A DNA stretch of 57,697 nt from Armatimonadota bacterium (GTDB taxonomy: Bacteria; Sysuimicrobiota; Sysuimicrobiia; Sysuimicrobiales; Humicultoraceae), in the NCBI GenBank assembly GCA_031081585.1, contig JAVHLY010000007.1:42626-100322 (forward strand), read 5' to 3'. Position numbers and translations under genes: made by a program. Each line of letters begins with the position of its first letter. The stretch's first letter is position 1. Below the pieces are notes generated by a model, which did no database searches, was not told the origin of the DNA, and saw only the letters and a program-made list of their open reading frames with translations. This document shows, in pieces, positions 34,870-42,612 of this stretch.

Positions 34870-35130
34870 CTAGACCGGCCGTCGCACGACCAGCGCCCGC
34901 CAGATGGCGAGGAAGACGATCGCCCCGACGGTGGCGACGATGATCGACCAGATGTTCACGCCGGTCGCTCCCGGCTGTCCGAAGGCGGTGAAGATCCATC
35001 CCCCGACGATGGCCCCGACTACCCCGATGAGCAGCGTGGCCAGGAAGCCGCCGGGATCAGGACCGGGAAAGAGCGCCTTGGCCAGCCAGCCGGCCACCAG
35101 TCCCACGATGATCCACGCCAGGAAGCTCAT
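34870..35130 (-). CDS. GlsB/YeaQ/YmgE family stress-response membrane protein
   Basis: An 86-residue protein with three hydrophobic helices and the family pattern: WIIVGLVAGWLAKALFPG, GGFLATLLIGVVGAIVGGWI and the closing IVATVGAIVFLAIWR. Members ('transglycosylase-associated protein') are small Gly-rich envelope proteins induced by stress; the exact function is unknown. It lies 15 bp downstream of a collagen-like membrane protein on the same strand. Confidence 0.9.
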   Translation of the reverse strand: MSFLAWIIVGLVAGWLAKALFPGPDPGGFLATLLIGVVGAIVGGWIFTAFGQPGATGVNIWSIIVATVGAIVFLAIWRALVVRRPV

Positions 35131-35145
35131 CTCTCCACCCTCCCC

Positions 35146-35486
35146 TCAGTCGCGCACCACGGTGCGCGGGCTCCGCGAGACGGCGACGATCGCCACGATG
35201 ATGACGAGCACCAGCACCAGGCCGACGATGATGGCCCCGTGGTCTGGTCCATCCCGAAGATGGTGGGGCCTGGAGGGCCGAGCGGTCCGGGCGGTCCGGG
35301 AGGTCCCGGCGGCCCGGGCGCACCGGGAGCCCCCGGAGCCCCGGGGGCTCCCGGCGGAGCGGGCTCCGGTGGCGGTGGTTGCGGGCCTGGCGGTGCGGGT
35401 GGCGGCGGCTCCTGGGCCAGGACCAGCGGAGCACCAGCCAGGACGACGACGAGGAGGACCAGTGCGGTCCAGAGGATCCGTCTCAT
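35146..35486 (-). CDS. Collagen-like Gly-Pro-rich membrane protein, frameshifted
   Basis: Signal-peptide-like N-terminus (residues 1-24, ending LVLAQ), a Pro-rich stretch, then about a dozen Gly-x-x triplets (GAPGAPGAPGAPGPPGPPG) and TIFGMDQTT. The ORF as read then runs into Ser/Trp/Arg noise. In the adjacent frame the next codons give GAIIVGLVLVLVIIVAIVAV followed by SRSPRTVVRD and a stop, a convincing membrane helix. One extra G in the G run (CCCC at 35235-35238 on the plus strand) would join them. The intact product would be about 113 residues, a short collagen-like stalk held in the membrane. Confidence 0.6.
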
Positions 35487-35694
35487 GACACCCTCCTTCC
35501 GGGTAGGGTCGCGGCCATTTTTCCCCCGCCCGCGTGCGCCCGCCGGGGCGTCTATGGTTCGTTAAGCCGCGCCGTCGAGCCGCGCCGAGCCTTCGCAACG
35601 CCCGCGCCCCGTTCACGGGGCCGGACCCGTACCAAGAGGGCCCGGTCTGCCCGAGGGCGAAGACCTCTCCCACCCGACCTGACCACCCGGGACC

Positions 35695-36795
35695 ATGACC
35701 CCAGCCATCCCCGCCGCAGCGCGCAAGCTCGCCTGGGACGGCATCGCCCGACGGGCGCAGAGCCTCCGCATGCTCGGGGCCCGCTTCGTGCGGGACATGG
35801 GCGTCGACCTGGGCACCGCCAACACGCTCGTCTACGTCAGCGGGGAGGGCATCGTCGTCCGGGAGCCGTCGGTGATCGCCCGCACCGCCGACGGGCGGAT
35901 CCTGGCCGTGGGGGCAGAGGCGAAGCGCATGATCGGGCGCACCCCCGCGGACATCATCGCCGTGCGCCCGCTGCGTGAGGGCGTCATCGCCCACTTCGAG
36001 ACGACGACCGCCCTGCTGGCCCACTTCATGCGCCAGGCGGCCCCGGTGCGCCCCTGGCTGGGCCCGCGGGTGGTCATCGGGGTGCCCAGCGGCGCCACCG
36101 ACGTGGAGCGGCGCGCCCTGGTGGAGGCCACGCTGAAGGCCGGCGCCCGCGAGGCCTACCTGGTGGAGGAGCCCATCGCGGCGGCGGTGGGGGCCGGCCT
36201 GCCGGTGGAGGAGCCGGGCGCCAGCACCATCGCGGACATCGGCGGCGGGCGCACCCAGGTGGCCGTCATCTCGCTGGGAGGGATCGTGGTCAGTCGCTCC
36301 GCCCGCGTGGCCGGCGACGAGATGGACCAGGCCATCATCCAGTACGTCCGCCGCGCCTACAACATGGTCATCGGCGAGCGCACGGCCGAGGCGGTGAAGA
36401 TCGCCCTGGGGTCGGCGCACCCGCTGAGCGACGGCGACCGCACCGCGGAGGTGCGGGGGCAGCACGTCGTCTCCGGGCTGCCGCGCATCATCCGGCTGAC
36501 CGCGGCCGAGCTGCGCCAGGCGCTGGCCGAGCCGCTGCAGGCGATCGTGGACACGGTGAAGCAGACCCTGGAGCAGACGCCCCCGGAGCTCAGCGCCGAC
36601 CTCGTGCAGCGGGGCATCGTGCTCACGGGCGGGGGGAGCCTGCTGCCGGGCCTGCGCCGCCTGCTGGCCGACGAGACCGGCATCCCCGTGCGGCGCAGCG
36701 ACGACCCGCTCTCGGATGTCGCCCTGGGGGCGGGGCGCGCCCTCGAGCACCTCCGGGCGCGTCGCGTCGCGCTGGCGCCGTCGGGGAGCGCCTGA
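35695..36795 (+). CDS. mreB: Rod shape-determining protein MreB
   Basis: Actin-like cytoskeletal ATPase that guides lateral wall synthesis. It has the phosphate-1 motif VDLGTANTLVYV, GVPSGATDVERRAL, the phosphate-2 motif IADIGGGRTQVAVIS, and the adenosine motif GIVLTGGGSLLPGL. The first 34 residues before the actin fold are longer than usual; ATG 35797 would give a standard N-terminus. No mreC/mreD follows, so this may be a solitary second MreB (Mbl-like). Confidence 0.93.
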   Translation: MTPAIPAAARKLAWDGIARRAQSLRMLGARFVRDMGVDLGTANTLVYVSGEGIVVREPSVIARTADGRILAVGAEAKRMIGRTPADIIAVRPLREGVIAHFETTTALLAHFMRQAAPVRPWLGPRVVIGVPSGATDVERRALVEATLKAGAREAYLVEEPIAAAVGAGLPVEEPGASTIADIGGGRTQVAVISLGGIVVSRSARVAGDEMDQAIIQYVRRAYNMVIGERTAEAVKIALGSAHPLSDGDRTAEVRGQHVVSGLPRIIRLTAAELRQALAEPLQAIVDTVKQTLEQTPPELSADLVQRGIVLTGGGSLLPGLRRLLADETGIPVRRSDDPLSDVALGAGRALEHLRARRVALAPSGSA

Positions 36796-36918
36796 CCTGC
36801 CGGACCGTCGCCGACGCGCCGCAGCCGCTCCATCGGCGCGCAGGGCGCACGCGCCGCGCCGTCGTGCAGCGGGACAGCGGCGCCCCGTCGGGAGCCCGCC
36901 GGGGGCGCCGGCGTCACG

Positions 36919-36962
36919 TGAAGAAATCTTCATCCCACCTTCAGGACCCCCTCATCCTCCGG
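36919..36962 (+). promoter_or_regulatory. Phased TCA repeats and inverted repeat before the exporter gene
   Basis: Three units beginning TCA at 36930, 36941 and 36952 are spaced exactly 11 bp (TCATCC, TCAGGA, TCATCC), the spacing used by OmpR/PhoB-type regulators. They follow an AT-rich 14-bp inverted repeat TGAAGAAATCTTCA at 36919-36932. The OmpR-type regulator at 40085 is the obvious candidate to bind here. This is inference from spacing only. Confidence 0.4.
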
Positions 36963-36984
36963 GGGCACAAAGAGATCGAAGACC

Positions 36985-38841
36985 ATGGCTCCCGACGCCC
37001 TGCTCCGGCGCTCTGTGCGGGTCTGCCTGCCGGCCCTCCTCCTGGCCGGGTGTCTGACCCTCCTCCTGGCCGCGCTGGAACTGGCGGCCCCCTGGCCCCT
37101 GAAGATCGCCGTCGACCACGCCATCGGCGATGCGCCCCTGACGGGCCCCCTGGCCCCCCTGGACCCACTTCCGCCCCTGACCCTGGCGGCGGCGGCGGCA
37201 CTGGCGGGGCTGGCCCTCGTCGCCGCCGGAGGCGTCCTGCGCTTCCTGCGTGCCTGGCTCGTCGGTTCCACGGCGGAGCAGCTGGCCGCCGACCTGCGGG
37301 TGACGCTGTTCGCCCACCTGCTGCACCGGTCCCTGCGCTTCCTCGACCGTCACCCCTCGGGCGAACTCGCCACCCGCCTGTCCAGCGACGTCGCCCGCGT
37401 TCAGGAGCTCCTGGTGACAGTGCTCCAGAGTACCCTGCCGGACGTCGTGACGCTGGCGGGGATCTTCGCCATCATGGCGTGGATGGACATCCGCATGGCC
37501 CTGGCCGCGTTGCTCATCACGCCGGGGCTGGCCCTCCTCGTCTTCGGCATCACCCCGTGCATCAAGGCGCGGCAGCGGGAGGCCCGGGACCGCCAGGCCG
37601 CACTGACCGCCTGGTCGGTGGAGCGCCTGCGCCACGTCCGGGTCCTGCGCGCCTTCGGCCGGGAGGAGGAGGAGACGCAACAGTTCGCGGGCGCCTGCAC
37701 GGCCGTGGTGCGGAGCGTCCTGGAGACCCTGCGCCTCCAGGCGCTGTTCAGCGTTGCGGCCGACCTGGTCCTGGCCGCAGGCGGCGCGTTCATCCTCTTC
37801 AGCGGAGTCCGGGCGGTCCTGACCGGACGCCTGACGGTGGGGGACCTGCTGGTCATGCTCACCTACCTGGGCACCCTCTACCGGCCGATCCGGTCGTTGG
37901 CCCGGCTCAGCGGCGATGCCGCGAAGGCGGCCGCCAGCTGGGAGCGGCTGCGGGAGGTCCTGCGGGCGGAGAACGATGGCCACCCCGCGGCCCCCCGGCA
38001 GTCCGGCGGCGTGGAGCGGCCGCACCCTCGTGTCGGGCGGTGGTATGGCGGAGGGGGCCGCTCCGCCGCCCGCGTCCCCGCCGGCCCCGCCGTGATCGCG
38101 CTGCACGATGTCACCTTCGGCTACGACCCCTCCGCCCCGGTGCTGCGTGGTCTCTCGCTCCAGGTGGACCCCGGCGAGATGGTGACCATCGTCGGCCCTA
38201 ACGGCGCGGGCAAGTCGACCCTGCTGTGGCTGCTGCTGCGCCTCTACGATCCGGACAGCGGCAGCATCACCTTCGGCGGGCGGGACCTGCGCGACCTGGA
38301 CCCCGCCTGGCTGCGGCGGCACTTTGCGCTGGTCCCGCAGGACCCCTGGATCCTGGACGGGACGGTCGCCGAGAACATCCGCCTCGGTCGCAGCGACGCC
38401 ACCGAGGCGGAGGTCCGCGCGGCCGGACGGGTCGCTCTGGTGGAGGAGTGGGTGCGAACGCTGCCCGCCGGGTACGACACCCGCGTGGGCGAAGGCGGCG
38501 TGCGCCTCTCCGGGGGGCAGCGCCGGCGTCTCGCCCTGGCCCGGGCCCTGCTGCGGCAGGCGCCGATCCTCCTGCTGGACGAGCCGACGAGCGGGCTCGA
38601 CGCCGCCTCGGCGGCGGCGGTGCTGGGCGCGCTGCGGCGCACGGCGCACGGCCGTACAGTCGTCGTCGTCTCGCACGACCTGCGGTGTACGGCGCTGGCC
38701 ACGCGTGTCGTCGTGCTGCGCGGGGGCCGTGTGGTGGCGGAGGGAGGCCGGATGTGGCCGGTGTCGCCCGACGGATGCCGGCCCGGGTCCGTGCGGGAAG
38801 TCGTGAGCAGCGTCGCCGACGCGGCGGTGATCCCCACCTGA
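36985..38841 (+). CDS. ABC exporter, fused membrane and ATPase domains
   Basis: A 618-residue half-transporter of the exporter type. Residues 1-310 hold six helices (ABC_membrane), including SGELATRLSSDVARVQELL. The ATPase domain from about 375 has Walker A GPNGAGKSTLLWLLL, Q-loop VPQDPWIL, signature LSGGQRRRLALARAL, Walker B ILLLDEPTSGLD and H-loop VSHD. A Pro/Gly/Arg-rich linker of 50 residues joins them. No C39 peptidase domain is present. It is followed 41 bp later by a 41-residue Thr-rich peptide gene with a strong SD, making peptide export the best guess; lipid or drug export is the alternative. Confidence 0.9.
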   Translation: MAPDALLRRSVRVCLPALLLAGCLTLLLAALELAAPWPLKIAVDHAIGDAPLTGPLAPLDPLPPLTLAAAAALAGLALVAAGGVLRFLRAWLVGSTAEQLAADLRVTLFAHLLHRSLRFLDRHPSGELATRLSSDVARVQELLVTVLQSTLPDVVTLAGIFAIMAWMDIRMALAALLITPGLALLVFGITPCIKARQREARDRQAALTAWSVERLRHVRVLRAFGREEEETQQFAGACTAVVRSVLETLRLQALFSVAADLVLAAGGAFILFSGVRAVLTGRLTVGDLLVMLTYLGTLYRPIRSLARLSGDAAKAAASWERLREVLRAENDGHPAAPRQSGGVERPHPRVGRWYGGGGRSAARVPAGPAVIALHDVTFGYDPSAPVLRGLSLQVDPGEMVTIVGPNGAGKSTLLWLLLRLYDPDSGSITFGGRDLRDLDPAWLRRHFALVPQDPWILDGTVAENIRLGRSDATEAEVRAAGRVALVEEWVRTLPAGYDTRVGEGGVRLSGGQRRRLALARALLRQAPILLLDEPTSGLDAASAAAVLGALRRTAHGRTVVVVSHDLRCTALATRVVVLRGGRVVAEGGRMWPVSPDGCRPGSVREVVSSVADAAVIPT

Positions 38842-38866
38842 GGCACGTGGACCCGCCGGGTGACGG

Positions 38867-38877
38867 AAGGAGGTGAT
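38867..38877 (+). promoter_or_regulatory. Perfect extended Shine-Dalgarno sequence
   Basis: AAGGAGGTGAT is complementary over 11 bases to the conserved 16S rRNA 3' end and is the strongest ribosome site noticed in the window. It lies 5 nt before GTG 38883 and fixes that codon as the start of the small peptide, implying high expression. Confidence 0.8.
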
Positions 38878-38882
38878 GCGCG

Positions 38883-39008
38883 GTGGCGATCAAAGGGGTG
38901 CCACGGGTCTTCCATGGGGGCAACAGCGGGAGCGGTGGCGGGAGCACGGCCCCGACCCCGCCCACGCCTCCGACCCCTGCCACGGTCACGACGACCACGA
39001 CCGTGTAG
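38883..39008 (+). CDS. 41-residue Gly/Pro/Thr-rich peptide, candidate modified or exported peptide
   Basis: Starts MAIKGVPRVFHGGNS, continues with Gly/Ser (GSGGGST), then Pro-Thr repeats (APTPPTPPTP), and ends ATVTTTTTV. The GTG follows a perfect extended SD, and a strong hairpin follows the stop. The layout, a short basic leader-like N-terminus and a C-terminus dense in Thr, placed between an exporter and a protein kinase, resembles ribosomal peptide precursors. Nine of the last 20 residues are Thr, all potential phosphorylation or dehydration sites. No cysteine is present, so lanthionine rings are impossible. No known family is recognised; that it is expressed is well supported, its function is not. 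Confidence 0.7.
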   Translation: MAIKGVPRVFHGGNSGSGGGSTAPTPPTPPTPATVTTTTTV

Positions 39009-39014
39009 TGCGCA

Positions 39015-39045
39015 CGGGGGGAGGGCGTCGCTGCTCCTCCCCCCG
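39015..39045 (+). terminator. Strong hairpin between peptide and kinase genes
   Basis: Perfect 10-bp stem (39015-39024 with 39036-39045, CGGGGGGAGG and its complement), extendable by a G-U pair, with a 9-nt loop, starting 7 nt after the peptide stop. No T tract follows. Partial termination or 3'-end protection here would give much more peptide than kinase, as in many precursor-peptide operons. Confidence 0.6.
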
Positions 39046-39100
39046 GCGGCTGCCCCGCCCCCCCACGGGCCGAGTCGACCGCTCGCGTGGCGATGAAGGC

Positions 39101-40063
39101 ATGCTGACGCCGTTGCACCGCTGTCTGGACACCCCGCGACCGCAGGCCGCCCTCGGGGGCGAGACCTACCGCCCCGGCCAGCCCATCCTGCCGGGCCTCT
39201 ACGCCTGTGCTCGCCTGGGAGCGGGGCGGCGGTGCGAGGCCTGGCTCGTCTGGGCCGTCACGCGGTGGGCTGCGGTCGTGCTCAAGCTGCCCCGGCCGGA
39301 TCGGGCCGCCGACGAGCGCACCCGCAGGGCCCTGGCCCGCGAGGCGGCGATCCTGGCCTCCCTCGCCCACCCGGCGGTGCAGCGCCTGCTGGAGGCCCAT
39401 GCCGACGCCCCTCGGCCGTACCTGCTCTTCGAGTACGTGGAGGGGCCGACGCTGGACCAGGTGCTGCGGACGGAAGGGCCCATGCCGGTGGGGGATCTCC
39501 TGCGCCTGGGGATGCAGATCGCCGGCGCGCTGCACTACCTCCACCAGCAGGGGCTGGTCCACCTCGACCTCAAACCGGGGAACGTAGCGCTACGGGACGG
39601 TCGGGTGGTCCTGCTGGACTTCGAGCTGGCGCGGCGGGTGGGGGAGGCTGCTGAGAGACCCAGGCCCCGCGGTACCCCGCCCTTCATGGCGCCGGAGCAG
39701 ATCCGCGGCGAAGCCGCTTCTCCTGCGATGGACCTCTTCGCTCTGGGAGTCACGCTCTACCAGGCGGCGACCGGTTTCCTGCCCTTCCACCCCGCGCGGG
39801 AGGGCAGGGAGTACACCTTCCCTCAGCTGAACGCCGCGCCTCTCCCCCCGCGCGCGCTGCGTCCCGACCTCCCGCGCGAGGTGGAGGCCGCCGTGCTGGG
39901 CCTCCTGGATCCCGACCCGCGCCGCCGGCCCGCCACGGCGCTCGCCACGCTGGCCCTGCTCGGGCAGGCGCTCCCGCCAGGTGAGGAGGCCACCTGGCCG
40001 GCCTGGGCGGATCGGCTCCTGCCGGGGCCGTCCGGTTGCGCCCCGCACCGTGACCTGCCGTAG
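39101..40063 (+). CDS. Hanks-type Ser/Thr protein kinase
   Basis: A 320-residue soluble kinase without membrane or sensor domains. ATP-site Lys62 (VVLKLP), helix-C Glu81 (REAAIL), catalytic loop HLDLKPGN (Asp156; HRD is HLD), metal Asp173 in LDFELA (DFG is DFE), and activation/APE region GTPPFMAPEQ are present, so it looks active. Bacterial kinases normally carry C-terminal membrane and PASTA or other sensor parts; this one has only a short tail. It lies between a Thr-rich peptide and a two-component system. The peptide is a plausible substrate. ATG 39101 is chosen; the upstream in-frame part overlaps the peptide gene. Confidence 0.88.
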   Translation: MLTPLHRCLDTPRPQAALGGETYRPGQPILPGLYACARLGAGRRCEAWLVWAVTRWAAVVLKLPRPDRAADERTRRALAREAAILASLAHPAVQRLLEAHADAPRPYLLFEYVEGPTLDQVLRTEGPMPVGDLLRLGMQIAGALHYLHQQGLVHLDLKPGNVALRDGRVVLLDFELARRVGEAAERPRPRGTPPFMAPEQIRGEAASPAMDLFALGVTLYQAATGFLPFHPAREGREYTFPQLNAAPLPPRALRPDLPREVEAAVLGLLDPDPRRRPATALATLALLGQALPPGEEATWPAWADRLLPGPSGCAPHRDLP

Positions 40064-40084
40064 TGTTGTCAGAGGCGAGCGGCG

Positions 40085-40771
40085 GTGACGCCCCAGGTGC
40101 TGCTGATCGAGGACGACCCGAGGATCCGGGAGGTGGTGGAGCGCGGCCTGGGCGCCCGGGGGTTTTCCGTCCTCTCCGCCGCGGACGGCGCCTCCGGCCT
40201 CGACCTGGCGCGGACGCTGGACGTGGACGTCGTCCTGCTCGACCTGCGGTTACCCGACCGGCGGGGAATGGAGCTCCTGGAGGAGATCCGGGCCATCAGG
40301 CCGCGGCTCCCCGTCATCGTGCTCACGGCCCTGGGGGACCTCACCTCCAAGGTGGGCGGGCTCGAGGCGGGCGCCGACGACTACATCACCAAGCCTGTGG
40401 CCATCGAGGAGCTGGCCGCGCGGATCCGGGCCCGCCTGCGCGCCCGCGACGATGTGGCGGTGCTGCGGGCCGGGCCGCTGGTGGTGGACCTGGCCGCCCA
40501 CCGCGCCTTCCTTCACGGCCGGGAGGTGCCGCTGTCGCCCCGTGAGCTGACGCTACTGGCGGCGTTCCTGCGGCATCCCGGACGGGTCCTCTCCCGAGTG
40601 CAGCTCCTGCAACTGGTCTGGAACCTGGAGTTCGACCCCGGCTCCAACGTCGTCGACGTCCACGTGGCCGCCCTGCGTCGGAAGATCGGTGCAGCCTTCA
40701 TCGAGACCGTGCGGGGTGCCGGCTATCGCTTCGTCGTCCCCCCGTCCGGCCCCGCGGAGCCGCCTTCGTGA
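40085..40771 (+). CDS. OmpR/PhoB-family response regulator
   Basis: A 228-residue regulator. The receiver domain shows IEDDPRIRE (acidic pair), phospho-acceptor Asp in VVLLDLRLP, Thr in VLTALGD and Lys in TKPV. The C-terminal winged helix (LSPRELTLLAAFLRHPGRVL to VDVHVAALRRKIG) is OmpR-type. GTG start 21 bp after the kinase gene. It probably controls this locus together with the sensor kinase 270 bp downstream, binding 11-bp-spaced direct repeats. Confidence 0.95.
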   Translation: MTPQVLLIEDDPRIREVVERGLGARGFSVLSAADGASGLDLARTLDVDVVLLDLRLPDRRGMELLEEIRAIRPRLPVIVLTALGDLTSKVGGLEAGADDYITKPVAIEELAARIRARLRARDDVAVLRAGPLVVDLAAHRAFLHGREVPLSPRELTLLAAFLRHPGRVLSRVQLLQLVWNLEFDPGSNVVDVHVAALRRKIGAAFIETVRGAGYRFVVPPSGPAEPPS

Positions 40772-41058
40772 CCGCCGACGTCAAGGCGACGCTGGCGGCG
40801 TTGGCGGCGGCCCTCCTCTTCGCAGGAGGCATCCTGCTGGCGGGGACGCGCTTCCGCGGCGGCGGCGAGCTGCCGCTCCCCGCCGTGACCCTCGGCCCCG
40901 GGACCGCGGCAGGACCCGACGCGGGCATCCGCTCGACGGCGGACCGCCCGACCGTCCTCTGCCGGACCCTGGCAGAGTACGGCCCGCCCGTGCCCGGGGC
41001 TCCCCCTGCCTCAGGCCGGGAGCGACGGAGCCAGGAGGGCCGCGGTGACTGTCCGTAG
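40768..41058 (+). CDS. Small membrane-anchored protein between regulator and sensor
   Basis: A 96-residue protein with one N-terminal hydrophobic helix (LAALAAALLFAGGILLAG) and a Pro/Gly-rich outer part holding two cysteines. The GTG start overlaps the regulator stop (GTGA) and its end overlaps the sensor-kinase start by 14 bp, so it is translated in line with the two-component pair. It may be an accessory to the sensor. No family is recognised. Confidence 0.6.
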   Translation: MTADVKATLAALAAALLFAGGILLAGTRFRGGGELPLPAVTLGPGTAAGPDAGIRSTADRPTVLCRTLAEYGPPVPGAPPASGRERRSQEGRGDCP

Positions 41059-42568
41059 GCGAGCCCTGCCGCTGCGCGCCCGGCTGGCGCTGACGCAGGG
41101 GCTGCTGGTCGCGGCTACCCTCACCTTCGTCGTCGGCCTGACGGTCAACCTCACCCACACGTACCTGACCCGCGAGCTGGATGCCCGCCTGCTGGCCACG
41201 GTGCAGGAGTTCGCCGCCGGGCCGGCCCGGCGGATGCGCTCCGCCGACGAGCTGCCAGCTCGGGTCAGGGCCTGGCTGGCCACCCGGGCCATGGCCCCCG
41301 ACGAGGTCCTCGCCGTCCGCACGCGCGGAGGCCTGGTCATCAGCGCCGGGGGCCCGTTCGACCTGGCGCGGGTGGATGGGATCGCCGGGATCCTCCAGGC
41401 CACGACGCCCCGGTGGTTCATCCGCGACGGTCCCGGGGTCCGCGTCCGCCTGGCGGCGGTGCCCCTGCTGCTCGACGGGGTTCCGGTTGGGACGCTGGTG
41501 GTCGCAACCCCGAAGACACGGCTGCGGGCTTCGCTGCGGGCGCTCACCTGGAGGATCATCCTGCCCAGTGCCCTCGGCCTGGCCCTGGCGCTGATGGTGG
41601 GCTCCCTGGCGGTTCGGCAGTCGCTGCGCCCGCTGACGCAGATGCTGCAGCAGGTCGAGGCCATCCACTCCAGCCGGGACCTCTCCCGTCGCATCGGCGC
41701 CGCCGGTCCCCCCGATGAGGTAGGCCGGCTGGCCGCGGCCTTTGACCGGATGCTGGCAAGGGTGCAGGAGGTGTTCCGTGCCCAGCAGCGCTTCGTCGCC
41801 GACGCCGCCCACGAGCTCCGCACCCCGCTCACCGTGGCGCGGGGCCACCTGGACCTGCTGGCGCAGGCGGTGGGCACGGCGGACGAACGGCGCTCCGTGG
41901 CCGTGGCCACCCAGGAGCTGGACCGGATGGCCCGCATCGTCAGCGACCTCCTCCTGCTCGCCCGCCTGGACGAGGGGCTGCTGCTGGCGGCGGCGCCGGT
42001 AGACGTGGAGCTGGTGGCGCGCGAGGCGGTGCTGCGCAGCGTGGCGGCGGCCCCCCACGGCACCGAAGTGGCCGTGGAACCGGGACTGTCCGTGCTGGCG
42101 GACCACGACCGCTTGCTGCGGGTTCTGACGAACCTGCTCACCAACGCCGCAGTGCACGGGGGTGACGCGGTGCGCATTACCCTGCGCGCCTGGCGCGACG
42201 GCGACCATGGGGCGATCTGCGTGGCCGATACCGGCCCGGGCATTCTGCCCGAGGACCTGCCCCACGTCTTCGAGCGGTTTTACCGGGGCGCGGCGGCGCG
42301 TCGGGGGACGGAGGGTGTGGGGCTGGGGCTGGCCATTGCCGCCTCGCTGGTGAAGGCCATGCGGGGGGAGATCACCGTCCGGTCGGTGGTGGGGGCGGGC
42401 AGCGAGTTCACCGTCAGGCTGCCGCTGGCTTCGCCCCCGGCAGCGGGTCCTCCTGATGGACATGGGGCCGCGGTGGACGCGGCGGACGATGGTACAGGTG
42501 TCGGGGATCCGGAGAGCCCCGGCTGGGCCCCGCTGGCTTCCCGGTCATCCGGTCAGAGCTCAGCCTGA
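41045..42568 (+). CDS. Sensor histidine kinase, HAMP-HisKA-HATPase
   Basis: A 507-residue membrane kinase. A first helix near residues 17-37, an extracytoplasmic domain of about 140 residues, a second helix near 180-200, HAMP (RPLTQMLQQVEAIHSSRDLSRR), HisKA with phospho-His in DAAHELRTPLTVA, and HATPase with N-box NLLTNAAVHGG, G1 DTGPGI and G2 GVGLGLAIA. The 45 residues after FTVRLPLA are low-complexity and may mark the edge of the accessory region. It is the partner of the OmpR-type regulator. Confidence 0.94.
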   Translation: MTVRRRALPLRARLALTQGLLVAATLTFVVGLTVNLTHTYLTRELDARLLATVQEFAAGPARRMRSADELPARVRAWLATRAMAPDEVLAVRTRGGLVISAGGPFDLARVDGIAGILQATTPRWFIRDGPGVRVRLAAVPLLLDGVPVGTLVVATPKTRLRASLRALTWRIILPSALGLALALMVGSLAVRQSLRPLTQMLQQVEAIHSSRDLSRRIGAAGPPDEVGRLAAAFDRMLARVQEVFRAQQRFVADAAHELRTPLTVARGHLDLLAQAVGTADERRSVAVATQELDRMARIVSDLLLLARLDEGLLLAAAPVDVELVAREAVLRSVAAAPHGTEVAVEPGLSVLADHDRLLRVLTNLLTNAAVHGGDAVRITLRAWRDGDHGAICVADTGPGILPEDLPHVFERFYRGAAARRGTEGVGLGLAIAASLVKAMRGEITVRSVVGAGSEFTVRLPLASPPAAGPPDGHGAAVDAADDGTGVGDPESPGWAPLASRSSGQSSA

Positions 42569-42612
42569 AGAGGGACGGCAGGACGAAGTCCAGCTCCCTG
42601 GTAGACGAGAGC

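Noticed and set aside
35146-36933. 595-residue minus-strand ORF
   Set aside because: Mostly antisense to mreB. Only its last 30 residues are meaningful, as the shifted end of the collagen-like protein.
38883-39008. Lanthipeptide precursor
   Set aside because: The peptide has no cysteine and no LanC-like cyclase or lyase is present, so classical lanthionine formation is excluded.
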